Assembly: GCA_903900335.1 (NCBI GenBank)
Contig: CAIUMP010000037.1
Coordinates: 1-59,894, forward strand
Reading direction: 5' to 3'
Source: an uncultured Ignavibacteriota bacterium
Lineage (GTDB): Bacteria > Bacteroidota > Ignavibacteria > Palsa-1295
DNA length: 59,894 nucleotides
The translations under genes were made by a program, and so were the position numbers. The notes beneath the pieces were generated by a model. That model ran no database searches. It had not been told where the DNA came from and saw only the letters and a program-made list of their open reading frames with translations. Below, one piece after another: positions 26,965-35,770 of this stretch (positions within the stretch are counted from its first letter, which is position 1; every line of letters begins with the position of its first letter).

Positions 26965-27016
26965 ACAGGGTATTACTCGAAACCAAACAGCTTCCGGCTT
27001 TGCTGTCACAATTGAT

Positions 27017-27907
27017 ATGACAACAGAACTATCAGCCCCCGCAACCGCCACGCTTCCGAACTTCGATGCGCGTTGGAATTACGGTGACCCTGCGGCAACC
27101 GAAAAGGAATTTCGCGAGATTCTTCCGCAGGCGGAAGCTACTGGCAACTTCGAGTATCTCGGTCAGTTACTGACCCAGATCGCTCGGTGCGAGGGACTGC
27201 AAGGGCGATTCGATGCCAGCCACGCAACGCTGGACTCAGCAGAGAAGGTGATTGCGGAGCACGATTTGAAGTTGGCCCATGTCCGCTACTTTCTTGAGAG
27301 TGGCCGCGCGTTCAACTCCTCCGGCAAGCAGGACAAGGCAATTCCTCTGTTTCACTCGGCGTACGAACTTGCAACCGAACAGCATGAGTTGCGCTATGCC
27401 ATAGATGCTGTCCACATGATCGCCATTGCCGAGCGCGACCCACGCAGGCAGGTGGAGTGGAATCTGCGAGGAATCGCATTGTGTGAAGCGGAGCCCAATC
27501 AGAAGGGATGGCTGAATGCGCTGCTGAATAACATCGGGGAGAGTTATTTGCTTTTGGAGGAGTACGATAACGCCGCCGCCACATTCCAGCGGCTCTCAGA
27601 GATTCAGGTGCAGCGATCGGGCGTGGCCGACATGTTCACCGTGAAGGACTTGGCGAAGGCCAGCCGACTCGGAGGCAATCCGAAGAAATCGGTCGAGCTG
27701 ATGCAGCCGATCCTGGATAAGCTGCTTAAGGAAAAGCAAGATGACGGTTATATTCGGCAGGAGTTAGCCGAGGGGTTGTATGCTACGGGTCATCAAGATG
27801 AGGCAAAACCGCACTTCTCTAAGGCATTTGAGCTGTTATCGAAAGACTCCTGGGCAAGGCAGAATGAGCCGGAGAAGGTGGCGAGGATGAAGGAGTTGTC
27901 GTTGTAG
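27017..27907 (+). CDS. TPR-repeat protein
   Basis: 296 residues of TPR-like helices with no signal peptide (EFREILPQAEATGNFEYLGQ, KAIPLFHSAYELATEQHE, LNNIGESYLLLEEYDNAA). The pattern suggests a cytoplasmic scaffold or regulator. It lies 52 bp after the OmpA/PD40 gene and 83 bp before the ECF sigma gene. Function unknown. Confidence 0.75.
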   Translation: MTTELSAPATATLPNFDARWNYGDPAATEKEFREILPQAEATGNFEYLGQLLTQIARCEGLQGRFDASHATLDSAEKVIAEHDLKLAHVRYFLESGRAFNSSGKQDKAIPLFHSAYELATEQHELRYAIDAVHMIAIAERDPRRQVEWNLRGIALCEAEPNQKGWLNALLNNIGESYLLLEEYDNAAATFQRLSEIQVQRSGVADMFTVKDLAKASRLGGNPKKSVELMQPILDKLLKEKQDDGYIRQELAEGLYATGHQDEAKPHFSKAFELLSKDSWARQNEPEKVARMKELSL

Positions 27908-27950
27908 GTGTCTTTTGGAATGCTAAGTCGAAAGTATTTTGATTAATTTT

Positions 27951-27975
27951 TGTAACCGGCATAGTTTTCTCGCGT
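27951..27975 (+). promoter_or_regulatory. Candidate ECF-type promoter of the sigma gene
   Basis: TGTAAC (27951-27956), 16 bp, then CGT (27973-27975), placed 15 bp before the sigma-factor ATG. ECF promoters often show an AAC-containing -35 and a CGT-like -10, so this may be an autoregulatory site. Weak without relatives to compare, and the leader would be very short. Confidence 0.3.
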
Positions 27976-27990
27976 TTCTCTAATAGTCAA

Positions 27991-28629
27991 ATGCAGTTAA
28001 ACGTCAAGCCGGAAGAGATTGGGGCAGCGAGCCGCGTCGTAAGTGACGAGGACTTGTGGATCTCGTTCCAAAACGGAGAAGACGCCGCCTTCAACATGCT
28101 CTATGTCCGGTACGCAGACCGGTTGTATGGCTATCTCAAACTCCTCCTCACCACCGCCCCCCAGCAGCTCGACGATCTCTACCAGGAAGCCTGGATTCTG
28201 ATCTTCAAAGAGCGCAGCAAATTTTTCGTCAGCGGCAGAGGCTCGTTTGGCGGTTGGCTTTTCCGGGTCGTTCATAATTTGGCGATCAGTTTGCTCCGTA
28301 AAGATCAGTACCAGACCATATCACTGGAAGACCTGACCATCGACACGGAGCTTATCGAGGGATTCGTCGTACAGGCCACCCAGGAGGATTTCGAGCGTCC
28401 TTCGATGGACCAGATCTTACTGCACGTGGTGCAGGCCGTGGAGGAATTGCCTCTGTTACTGCGAGAAGTTTTTGTGCTTTCCGAATTTGATCGTTTGACG
28501 TTAGATCAGATCGGGGAGACGTTGGGAATATCCAGAACGAATGCAAAAGTGCGGCTCTTCCGCGCGCGCCGCGTAATACGTGAGCGCATGAGCAAAGTAC
28601 TGGATGTATCCACGATCGAGAATTTATAG
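27991..28629 (+). CDS. ECF-type RNA polymerase sigma factor
   Basis: 212 residues. Region 2 (about 25-100): AFNMLYVRYADRLYGYLKLLL, DDLYQEAWILIFKE and GWLFRVVHNLAISLLRK. Region 4 (about 145-205): VEELPLLLREVFVLSEFDRLTLDQIGETLGIS then KVRLFRARRVIRERM, a helix-turn-helix that reads the -35 element. Group-4 (ECF) sigma with no region 1 or 3. The adjacent downstream gene has an N-terminal zinc-free anti-sigma-like domain and a membrane helix, so the pair should form a signalling switch. Confidence 0.93.
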   Translation: MQLNVKPEEIGAASRVVSDEDLWISFQNGEDAAFNMLYVRYADRLYGYLKLLLTTAPQQLDDLYQEAWILIFKERSKFFVSGRGSFGGWLFRVVHNLAISLLRKDQYQTISLEDLTIDTELIEGFVVQATQEDFERPSMDQILLHVVQAVEELPLLLREVFVLSEFDRLTLDQIGETLGISRTNAKVRLFRARRVIRERMSKVLDVSTIENL

Positions 28630-28731
28630 ATGTGACTTCTTCTGGCGGCGTACGCATCGCCAGCAGTGGTCGAATTGGCTTCACCGTGGCTTACAGAAGC
28701 AGGAGAGAGCCAAGCATTAGAGAGAAATCGT

Positions 28732-30069
28732 ATGGCATCAATCAGTGAGGACCGGATCCTTGATTTTCTCGATGGCCGTTTGGCCTCGGGGGATGAGGAA
28801 GAACTGTTGCACACGTTAGCCGTATCACCCGAGCGACGGCAGCTGTTGCGCGAGCATTTGCGGATCCGCGAGATCACCACAACGCTCAGCGGCCACGAGC
28901 GCTTTAGTGTTCCTGCGCACGTCACCAGCGGCCTCTTTGCCACGCTTGCAACGATGGGCTTCAACGCCCCGGCTTCCACAGAAACAATTTTGACCCGAGC
29001 GCCCCAACTCGTTCGTTCCAATGCGGCAGAGCGTACCATGCTCGCCGCGAAATCGGCGTGGCGTGTCGGTTTGACCTCCATCGCAACCGCCTCTGTCGTA
29101 TCTTTTATTCTGGGCGCCGGTGCGCTCTATGTTTTTGGTTCAAGTCTCGGAATTGGCGCGTTGACGGGCAAGAGCGATCTCGCCGCGAACAGCAATTCGC
29201 AAGCTTCTACGCACCCGGTTCGAACCCAATTTAGCTCTGTTCTGGCGAGGATGACACCATCCACGCCGACAGTGGTCTATGTGAATCAGCCGGTGGCGGC
29301 TTCAACGGCAGGGCAGCAAAGCATCGCCGTTGTTCCTCCCGTACCGGTAGCAGCCGGCCCAGCGTATGAGCCGTCGATTGCCATCACGTCGGATCTTCGG
29401 CAGCATGAGTATAGCATCCCGAGTCGCACACCGCAGGCCGAGGTGGCACAGATACTTCCAGATTGGTACATTGCAACACCGTCTCCGCTCCAGAACGAGC
29501 AGGGTACGATCAGCGTGCGGTATGGCTCTGGCTCTGCGCTGAACTTGCAAAGTGTGGTTCAAAACTCTGCGCCGAATGTGCCGAGCAGTTCACTGAGCGA
29601 GATGAAGTTCACCTGGCATCTGTGGAAGTTCGTGACAGCTCGTGCTTCAATGGGAATGCTGACGGCTTTCGAACGCACACCGGATAAGACTCCGATCTCG
29701 GTAGGTGTGAATAAGTGGGCTGTGACCACATCCCTGACCCCAGCTACGAACCCGATCTTCGGCGGTGAGCTTGGCGTGACGCTCGATCCCGTGGGAATTC
29801 CGCTGGAAACTTCCGTCGGCGCGATGCTCGATGGCGGTGGCCGCTCCTACCTACGTGGTGGGCTTTTCGCGCATTTCGAGCCCTTCGATATGTGCAGCGT
29901 TTCGGCTGGTATCGAGGCGATCGCCTACAAGCATGACGTGACGCAGACCTTGCAGGATATGCACGCGATCTTCGCTGATTACGGTAATCCTGGCTTCGCG
30001 GCTGGTACCCCGACCTCAGAATGGGTAGGATTCATCGGCCCCTCGATCGAGGTAGGCTGGCACTTCTAA
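28732..30069 (+). CDS. Anti-sigma-like inner-membrane protein with beta-rich C-terminal domain
   Basis: 445 residues from the ATG at 28732, 102 bp after the sigma gene. Residues about 1-75 look like an anti-sigma cytoplasmic domain (ISEDRILDFLDGRLASGDEEELLHTL, ERRQLLREHLRIREI). A single hydrophobic helix follows at about 122-145 (IATASVVSFILGAGALYVF). Next comes a Ser/Thr/Pro/Val-rich linker (about 165-270). The last ~170 residues are strand-rich with alternating hydrophobic residues and glycine turns (GGELGVTLDPVGIPLETS, YLRGGLFAHFEPFDMC) and end IGPSIEVGWHF, the aromatic-terminal pattern of outer-membrane barrels. If so, one chain would span both membranes. No HxxxCxxC zinc motif was seen. 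Confidence 0.65.
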   Translation: MASISEDRILDFLDGRLASGDEEELLHTLAVSPERRQLLREHLRIREITTTLSGHERFSVPAHVTSGLFATLATMGFNAPASTETILTRAPQLVRSNAAERTMLAAKSAWRVGLTSIATASVVSFILGAGALYVFGSSLGIGALTGKSDLAANSNSQASTHPVRTQFSSVLARMTPSTPTVVYVNQPVAASTAGQQSIAVVPPVPVAAGPAYEPSIAITSDLRQHEYSIPSRTPQAEVAQILPDWYIATPSPLQNEQGTISVRYGSGSALNLQSVVQNSAPNVPSSSLSEMKFTWHLWKFVTARASMGMLTAFERTPDKTPISVGVNKWAVTTSLTPATNPIFGGELGVTLDPVGIPLETSVGAMLDGGGRSYLRGGLFAHFEPFDMCSVSAGIEAIAYKHDVTQTLQDMHAIFADYGNPGFAAGTPTSEWVGFIGPSIEVGWHF

Positions 30070-30126
30070 GTACTACTTTCGGGGATTATCCGGCACTCCT
30101 CATCAGTACTTCTTGTTGATTTTTCG

Positions 30127-30156
30127 AAGCCCACTGCTCTTTGGCGGTGGGCTTTT
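30127..30156 (+). terminator. Terminator after the anti-sigma-like gene
   Basis: 11-bp stem AAGCCCACTGC / GCGGTGGGCTT (one G-U pair), 6-nt loop, then TTTT overlapping the stem end. Separates the sigma operon from the yceD operon. Confidence 0.8.
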
Positions 30157-30178
30157 GAATGTTAGGAAGGGTAGTACG

Positions 30179-30835
30179 ATGAGCAAGGATACGCTGAAGG
30201 ATAGAGTGGCAGTTGGTGGAGTCCCATTCGCGATGGTCAGTCCTATCGCTGTGCCCGAGCCGCTTTCAGGTATCACGATCCGAGTTCGGGGGCTCGCTGA
30301 TGGGGAACACCCCATTGCTCTTGAACATGATGCGAAATTGCTAGATTATCATGAATTTGAGGGAAAAGTCAGGGTTGATGGGACTCTCACGCGAAGTGGT
30401 GAACGGATCGCCGTACGAGCTTTTGCCTCAAGCAAGGGCAATTTCGAGTGTACTCGCTGTGCTGATCCGTTCGAGAGGGAGATCAAGGCTGAAATGGAGC
30501 TGGAGTTCGTACCACCTCGTCTGGAGCGAGATCCGGAAGACCCTAATATCCACGTCTTCGAGCCGCTAACCACCCCGTATATCGACATCACTCAGGATGT
30601 TCGCGATGCGCTCGCGCTGTCCATCCCAATGCGTCATTTGTGCCGCCCAAACTGCAAGGGGCTATGCCTGGTCTGCGGGGCAGATTTGAACCGCGGAACC
30701 TGTCCGCACCAGTCGGGTGTGACGGAGCCCGAAGAATCGTCAGAAGGAACCCAGCAATGGTCGGCACTGAAAGGGCTTCAGGAGCGTTTGCGAGCCGAAG
30801 AAGAAAATGGGCATGGTATAATGGAGGGCGAATGA
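30179..30835 (+). CDS. yceD: DUF177 / YceD family protein
   Basis: 218 residues from the ATG at 30179 (GGAAGG nine bases upstream). The C-terminal part carries CTRCADPFEREIKAE and LCRPNCKGLCLVCGADLN, the cysteine-containing DUF177 core, with RGTC after it. YceD/DUF177 genes nearly always precede rpmF, as here; the E. coli protein affects 23S rRNA synthesis or maturation. An N-terminal ~40 residues are family-variable. First gene of the lipid operon. Confidence 0.88.
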   Translation: MSKDTLKDRVAVGGVPFAMVSPIAVPEPLSGITIRVRGLADGEHPIALEHDAKLLDYHEFEGKVRVDGTLTRSGERIAVRAFASSKGNFECTRCADPFEREIKAEMELEFVPPRLERDPEDPNIHVFEPLTTPYIDITQDVRDALALSIPMRHLCRPNCKGLCLVCGADLNRGTCPHQSGVTEPEESSEGTQQWSALKGLQERLRAEEENGHGIMEGE

Positions 30836-30889
30836 GCGTCCTGTAAGAGCCGAATTTCCAGGCCCACAACAGAATTTTTAGGAGACACC

Positions 30890-31075
30890 ATGCCAAATCC
30901 AACACATAGAAACTCCCGTACCCGTCGCGATAAGCGCCGTACACATTACAAGCTGGAAACGCCGTCGTTCGGCTCCTGCCCAAACTGTGGTTCGCCAAAG
31001 CTCCAGCACACGGCCTGCGCAAGTTGCGGCTTTTACAAGGGCCGCTCCATGTTCCAGCCGAAGGTTCAGGCATAA
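30890..31075 (+). CDS. rpmF: Ribosomal protein L32 (bL32)
   Basis: 61 residues: MPNPTHRNSRTRRDKRRTHYKL, then CPNCGSPKLQHTACASCGFYKGR. It retains both CxxC pairs, so this is the zinc-binding (C+) form. AGGAGA nine bases upstream is a good Shine-Dalgarno. The yceD-rpmF-plsX order is widely conserved. Confidence 0.96.
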   Translation: MPNPTHRNSRTRRDKRRTHYKLETPSFGSCPNCGSPKLQHTACASCGFYKGRSMFQPKVQA

Positions 31076-31114
31076 TCGCCTGCTGACACGAAGCACGGCA
31101 CGAGATCGTAGAAA

Positions 31115-31138
31115 GCGGCGCACTGCGCCGCGTTTTGT
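31115..31138 (+). terminator. Hairpin between rpmF and plsX
   Basis: 6-bp GC stem (GCGGCG / CGCCGC) with a 5-nt loop, followed by GTTTTGTT. Could attenuate transcription from rpmF into plsX. Confidence 0.5.
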
Positions 31139-31183
31139 TCGTAGCAGGTTGTTGAACGCCTAACTACCTCTTTAGAACGCATA

Positions 31184-32230
31184 GTGGCAATTTCGGGAGG
31201 GGATCCAAAGAAACCGCTCGCCATCGTACTCGATGCGATGGGCGGCGATTTCGCACCTAAGAACGAAGTTGAGGGTGCGCTACTCGCTCTTCAGGAGAGC
31301 GGTGGGCGTTTGAAAGTGATCCTTGTCGGAATGCGGGACGAGATCGCCAAGGAGCTGGCACGTCTCGGAGCTTCTGAGAATCCTGGAATCGAGGTTGTTG
31401 GCGCCTCGGAAGTCATCAATATGCATGATGAGCCAGTCGCTGCTCTTCGGCAGAAACGAGATTCCTCGATAGTGCGCGGGTTCGATCTGTTGCGCGATGG
31501 TGCAGCCTCCGCCTTTGTCAGCGGGGGGAACACCGGAGCAGTGATGAGCGGCGCAACGCTGTTGCTTGGCCGCATTCCAGGGATCAGTCGCCCAACGATC
31601 GGTTCGGCGTTTCCTCGACCAGAAGGGGGCCACACACTACTGTTTGATGTTGGTGCTACGGTCGACTCGAAAGCGATCCACCTGCGAGAGTATGCGATCA
31701 TGGGTTCGATCTATGCGGAGCACATTCTTGGCATCGTCAATCCGCGCGTGGGATTGCTGAGTGTTGGTGAGGAGCGCTCCAAAGGCAACGAACTCGTCTT
31801 CGAGGCCACAGAGCTGCTGGAGAAGGCAAAGATCAATTTCGCGGGCAACGTAGAGGGAAGGGATATTCTCAAATCAACTGTTGATGTGATCGTCTGCGAT
31901 GGCTTTGTTGGTAATGTAGCGCTCAAGCTTGGCGAGAGTGTCCTGCCGGCGCTACGAACCAGAATTAAGAACTACGCTGCAAAGGGCCTGATCAATAAGA
32001 TCAAGGCGGGTATTACCGCCTCTGTCTTGCGCGAGTCCTTGAAGGATTTTGATTATCAGGAGTATGGTGGTGTGCCGCTCCTGGGTGTACGTGGGGTGAC
32101 GATCATTGGTCACGGACGCTCGACACCGAAAGCGATCAAGAACATGTTACTGAAGGCGGAAGAAATGGTGAGTAAGGAGATCGTCAAGAAGATCGCCACG
32201 GCTGTCGCTGCCAATAGTGTTTCTGCCTGA
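31184..32230 (+). CDS. plsX: Phosphate acyltransferase PlsX
   Basis: 348 residues with a GTG start at 31184. Seen: LAIVLDAMGGDFAPKNEVEGAL at the N-terminus, SFVSGGNTGAVMSGATLLLGRI in the middle, VDVIVCDGFVGNVALKLGES and the final GHGRSTPKAIKNML. PlsX turns acyl-ACP into acyl-phosphate for phosphatidic-acid synthesis and sits on the membrane periphery. It is the first of the run plsX-fabH-fabD, the usual order. Confidence 0.96.
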   Translation: MAISGGDPKKPLAIVLDAMGGDFAPKNEVEGALLALQESGGRLKVILVGMRDEIAKELARLGASENPGIEVVGASEVINMHDEPVAALRQKRDSSIVRGFDLLRDGAASAFVSGGNTGAVMSGATLLLGRIPGISRPTIGSAFPRPEGGHTLLFDVGATVDSKAIHLREYAIMGSIYAEHILGIVNPRVGLLSVGEERSKGNELVFEATELLEKAKINFAGNVEGRDILKSTVDVIVCDGFVGNVALKLGESVLPALRTRIKNYAAKGLINKIKAGITASVLRESLKDFDYQEYGGVPLLGVRGVTIIGHGRSTPKAIKNMLLKAEEMVSKEIVKKIATAVAANSVSA

Positions 32231-32242
32231 GACAAAGAGAAA

Positions 32243-33259
32243 TTGAATACAACAACCAGAACCGACTCGGAGCCACAGTATCGCGCCGCAATAACTGCGG
32301 TCGGACACTGGGTGCCAGACGATGTGCTCGACAACAAGTACTTCGCATCCTACTTGGATACCACCGATGAGTGGATCATGACACGCACGGGTATCCGCGA
32401 GCGCCGCATACTTCGCAATGGCGCGACGAGCGATCTCGCCGTTGGAGCTGCGCGGGTCGCGCTCGAACGCCGTGGCTGGACGCCCGACGATCTTGAGCTT
32501 ATCATCTGCTGCACGGTGACACCGGACATGTTCTTCCCGGCCACAGCGTGCGTGGTGCAGAACAAACTTGGCGCAAAGAACTGCTGGGGATTTGACATCA
32601 ACGCGGCATGCTCGGCATTCCTGTTTGGATTAGAGACAGCGCGGCGCTTCATCGAGTCAGGTGCGTATCAACGCATCCTGCTCATCGGCGCGGATAAGAT
32701 GAGTTCGATCCTTGATTACAACGATCGCAATACCTGTGTGTTGTTCGGCGATGGGGCAGGCGCTGTCATTCTTGAGCGTTCGACGGATGAGAATGGTATA
32801 CGCGATTCCTATTTGAAAATCGATGGCTCCGGCGGCGCGCATCTGCACATGAAGGCTGGTGGAAGTCTTAATCCAGCGACTGTCGAGACCGTGGAGAAGC
32901 GGATGCACTACGTCTATCAGGAAGGGAAACAAGTATTTAAGTCTGCGGTCGTGGAAATGGCCGAGTCCTCCGCGCTCGTGATGGAGCGGAACGGCCTTAC
33001 GGCAGATGACGTCGCATTCCTTGTTCCGCATCAGGCAAATCTCCGAATCATTGATGCAACGCGTCAGCGCATGGGATTGCCGGAAGAGAAGGTGATGATC
33101 AATATTCAGAAATACGGCAACACGACTGCCGGCACGATCCCGATCTGCCTCAGCGAGTGGTGGGCTGCAGGTAAGTTAAAGAAAGGCGATAACCTCATTC
33201 TTTCCAGCTTCGGTGCTGGTTACACATGGGGTGCAATACTTGTCCGCTGGGCGTTTTAA
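32243..33259 (+). CDS. fabH: 3-oxoacyl-ACP synthase III (FabH)
   Basis: 338 residues with a TTG start at 32243, 12 bp after plsX (AAAGAGAAA upstream is the only ribosome-binding hint). Catalytic residues as seen: Cys in INAACSAFLFG, His in VPHQANLRII, Asn in YGNTTAGTIP. FabH condenses acetyl-CoA with malonyl-ACP to start fatty-acid synthesis; TTG may limit its level. The N-terminus before YRAAITAVGHWVPDD is short and variable. Confidence 0.96.
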   Translation: MNTTTRTDSEPQYRAAITAVGHWVPDDVLDNKYFASYLDTTDEWIMTRTGIRERRILRNGATSDLAVGAARVALERRGWTPDDLELIICCTVTPDMFFPATACVVQNKLGAKNCWGFDINAACSAFLFGLETARRFIESGAYQRILLIGADKMSSILDYNDRNTCVLFGDGAGAVILERSTDENGIRDSYLKIDGSGGAHLHMKAGGSLNPATVETVEKRMHYVYQEGKQVFKSAVVEMAESSALVMERNGLTADDVAFLVPHQANLRIIDATRQRMGLPEEKVMINIQKYGNTTAGTIPICLSEWWAAGKLKKGDNLILSSFGAGYTWGAILVRWAF

Positions 33260-33263
33260 GGAT

Positions 33264-34175
33264 ATGATAGCACACGTATTTCCGGGACAGGGATCGCAAT
33301 ATGTCGGCATGGCGAAGGAATTTGCCGAGGCATTCCCTGCTGCAAAAGCGAAGATGCAAGAGGCCGACGAACTTCTGCATGTCCACCTTTCGCGCACGAT
33401 GTTCGAAGGCCCCGAGGAGGTGCTGCGACAAACGGATTACACACAACCGGCGATATTTCTTCATTCCATCATTGCTATTGAGTGCGACGAGGAGCGGAAC
33501 AGTGCACAAGCATTGGCTGGGCACTCCCTTGGTGAGTATACGGCGTTATGTGTCGCGGGTGCGATCACGTTTCGTGATGCACTAACACTCGTTCACACGC
33601 GTGGACTGCTGATGGCCGAAGCGGGTCGGCGCTCGACGGGCACGATGGCTGCGATCATTGGTATGGATGAGCAGAAGCTATCGGCGCTTTGCAAGGATGT
33701 TGAAGCGAACCACGACAGCATCGTTCGTCCAGCGAACCTGAATTCGCCCGGACAGATCGTCATCTCTGGCGCGACGTTCGGAGTACAAGAGGTGATGCGC
33801 CGTGCAAAGTTGGAGGGAGTCCGCATTGCGAAGGAGCTTCCAGTTTCCGGAGCATTTCATTCGCCGCTGATGCAGTACGCTGCGGATGGACTGAGTGAGC
33901 GCTTGGCTTCCACCAACATTTTACAGCCGAGTGTGCCCGTCTTCAGCAACGTGACGGCCGAGCCCGTGGAAAGCCCGAGCGACATACGCCGGTTGCTCAT
34001 CGAGCAGTTGACCGCGCCGGTGCGATGGGAACAGTCTGTAAAGAACATGTATGAGTTTGGCGTCCGGGAGTTCGTCGAGTATGGTCCTGGGAAGGTGTTG
34101 CAGGGGCTGATCTCACGTACGTTGAACGATGTCAAGACAAGCGGAGTCGAGAAACCAAAACAGGTTGCAGCATAA
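33264..34175 (+). CDS. fabD: Malonyl-CoA:ACP transacylase
   Basis: 303 residues from the ATG at 33264 (AAGGA directly upstream, overlapping the fabH stop). FPGQGSQYVGMAK at the N-terminus, the nucleophile Ser in GHSLGEYTAL, the catalytic His in VSGAFHSPLM, and VEYGPGKVLQGL at the end. It loads malonyl groups onto ACP. Four bases separate it from fabH. Confidence 0.96.
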   Translation: MIAHVFPGQGSQYVGMAKEFAEAFPAAKAKMQEADELLHVHLSRTMFEGPEEVLRQTDYTQPAIFLHSIIAIECDEERNSAQALAGHSLGEYTALCVAGAITFRDALTLVHTRGLLMAEAGRRSTGTMAAIIGMDEQKLSALCKDVEANHDSIVRPANLNSPGQIVISGATFGVQEVMRRAKLEGVRIAKELPVSGAFHSPLMQYAADGLSERLASTNILQPSVPVFSNVTAEPVESPSDIRRLLIEQLTAPVRWEQSVKNMYEFGVREFVEYGPGKVLQGLISRTLNDVKTSGVEKPKQVAA

Positions 34176-34178
34176 GCT

Positions 34179-34892
34179 ATGGCAGACGCAGAACTGGACG
34201 AACAACTTTCCACGCGGGATGATATTCCTTCCGAGCGGCTTGCATCCATAAAGGTGCGCGGCCTCGCGGTGGACGAGCTGATCTTCACGCAAGGTTTTGT
34301 AGACTATTGCAACATCGACCGCTGCGGCGGGGGCTGCTGCCACTCCGGGGTCTATGCTGATCTCGGCGAGCAAGCTGTCATCCTGGAGCACGCTAACGAG
34401 ATCGCCCTCGCCATGGACGATACGCAGGACACCAATCCAGAGACATGGTTCGATGGCGAGATCATTGATGATGCAGATTTCCCATCAGGTCAGGCGATCG
34501 GGACGCAGGTTCATGAACGCGATGGTGGCATTTCAGGGTTTACTGAGGGCTGTGTCTTTTTGGACAAGCGCCATTTCTGTTCGATCCAAGTCGCGGCCGC
34601 AAAGGCGGGGCTTCACCGCTGGGCGTGGAAACCGAAGTATTGCATCCTCTTTCCAGTGACCGTTGTCGAAGGGACGATCACCTACGACGACTCGCACTCT
34701 GCTGATCTACACTATTGCGGACCCAAGGGAACCTCGAATTACGTGCACAGCGTCTATGAGGCGATGCGCGAAGAACTTCAGGATTTCCTTGGAATGGAAG
34801 AGTTTGGGAAGCTGAATGATTATTACCTTTCGAACCGCGAGCGGTTTGAAAAATCAAGACTGACACCAGGACTAATTCAGGTTACGTTATGA
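34179..34892 (+). CDS. DUF3109 cysteine-rich protein
   Basis: 237 residues, embedded between fabD and fabG (3-bp gap; its stop overlaps the fabG start as ATGA). It carries clustered cysteines: CNIDRCGGGCCHSG at about 44-57, then GFTEGCVFLDKRHFCSIQ, KYCILFP and LHYCGPKGTS, about nine in all, matching DUF3109. Clustered Cys suggest zinc or iron-sulfur binding, as proposed for the related YkgJ family. Position implies a link to lipid synthesis, but none is known to me. Confidence 0.82.
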   Translation: MADAELDEQLSTRDDIPSERLASIKVRGLAVDELIFTQGFVDYCNIDRCGGGCCHSGVYADLGEQAVILEHANEIALAMDDTQDTNPETWFDGEIIDDADFPSGQAIGTQVHERDGGISGFTEGCVFLDKRHFCSIQVAAAKAGLHRWAWKPKYCILFPVTVVEGTITYDDSHSADLHYCGPKGTSNYVHSVYEAMREELQDFLGMEEFGKLNDYYLSNRERFEKSRLTPGLIQVTL

Positions 34893-35698
34893 GCGCCGAA
34901 CAATCGAGAGAGATCGTCAATAAGTTTAATCAGCCAGCTTGGCCATTTCAAAAGATGGTCGCAATGGTCACTGGTGGCGGCCGCGGCATTGGCAGAGCGA
35001 TCGTCGAGGAGCTGTTTCAAAAGGGCTACTCGGTCATTATCGCTGATTATTCCATAGATGCGGCGGCCGAAGAGTTCGTCGCCGAGCTTAACAAGCAGTC
35101 CATAACGCCGGAACATCGTTTCGTAAAGTGTGAAAAGCTCGATGTAACAGACGGAGCCGCGGCAGTAGCATTGGTCGAAAAGATCATTGCAGAGCATGGC
35201 CAGCTTGACGTTCTCGTGAACAACGCTGGCGTAACGAAGGACGGGCTTCTCATGCGTATGTCCGAAGCGGATTGGGATTTTGTCATAGACACTAATTTAA
35301 AGGGAGTCTATAATGTGACAAAAGCCGCAATTCGGCCCATGATGTCACAAAAACGCGGGAAGATAATTAACATCGCCAGTGTTGTGGCCCTGACCGGGAA
35401 TCCCGGGCAGGCGAATTATTGCGCTTCGAAGGCAGGTGTGATCGGATTTACGAAGTCCATCGCCAAGGAGATCGCAGTCCGCGGGATCACCGTGAATGCG
35501 GTTGCGCCGGGATTCATCGAGACGGACATGACTCGTAAATTGAGCGACACACAGCGAGAGGCAATGCTCGCCCTAGTGCCGCTTAAGCGAGCTGGACAGC
35601 CCGAGGATATCGCGCGTGTCGTCAGCTTCCTCGCTTCGCCATCTGCCGATTACGTCACAGGCCAAACGCTTGTCGTTGACGGCGGAATGGCGATGTAG
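34889..35698 (+). CDS. fabG: 3-oxoacyl-ACP reductase FabG
   Basis: 269 residues; short-chain dehydrogenase. NAD(P) motif TGGGRGIGRAIV (about 30-41), NNAGVTKDGLLMRM, catalytic Ser in NIASVVALTGNPGQ, then YCASKAG with the Tyr/Lys pair, and the NAVAPGFIETDMTRKL loop typical of FabG. A ~20-residue lead precedes the Rossmann fold. Reduces 3-oxoacyl-ACP with NADPH. Overlaps the DUF3109 gene by 4 nt. Confidence 0.95.
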   Translation: MSAEQSREIVNKFNQPAWPFQKMVAMVTGGGRGIGRAIVEELFQKGYSVIIADYSIDAAAEEFVAELNKQSITPEHRFVKCEKLDVTDGAAAVALVEKIIAEHGQLDVLVNNAGVTKDGLLMRMSEADWDFVIDTNLKGVYNVTKAAIRPMMSQKRGKIINIASVVALTGNPGQANYCASKAGVIGFTKSIAKEIAVRGITVNAVAPGFIETDMTRKLSDTQREAMLALVPLKRAGQPEDIARVVSFLASPSADYVTGQTLVVDGGMAM

Positions 35699-35770
35699 AT
35701 GGTTGAGCAATAAGCTTTTTTAATTCAGGTTTTAGCATTCATTTTTATTTCTTAGGAATCAGGATAACCA

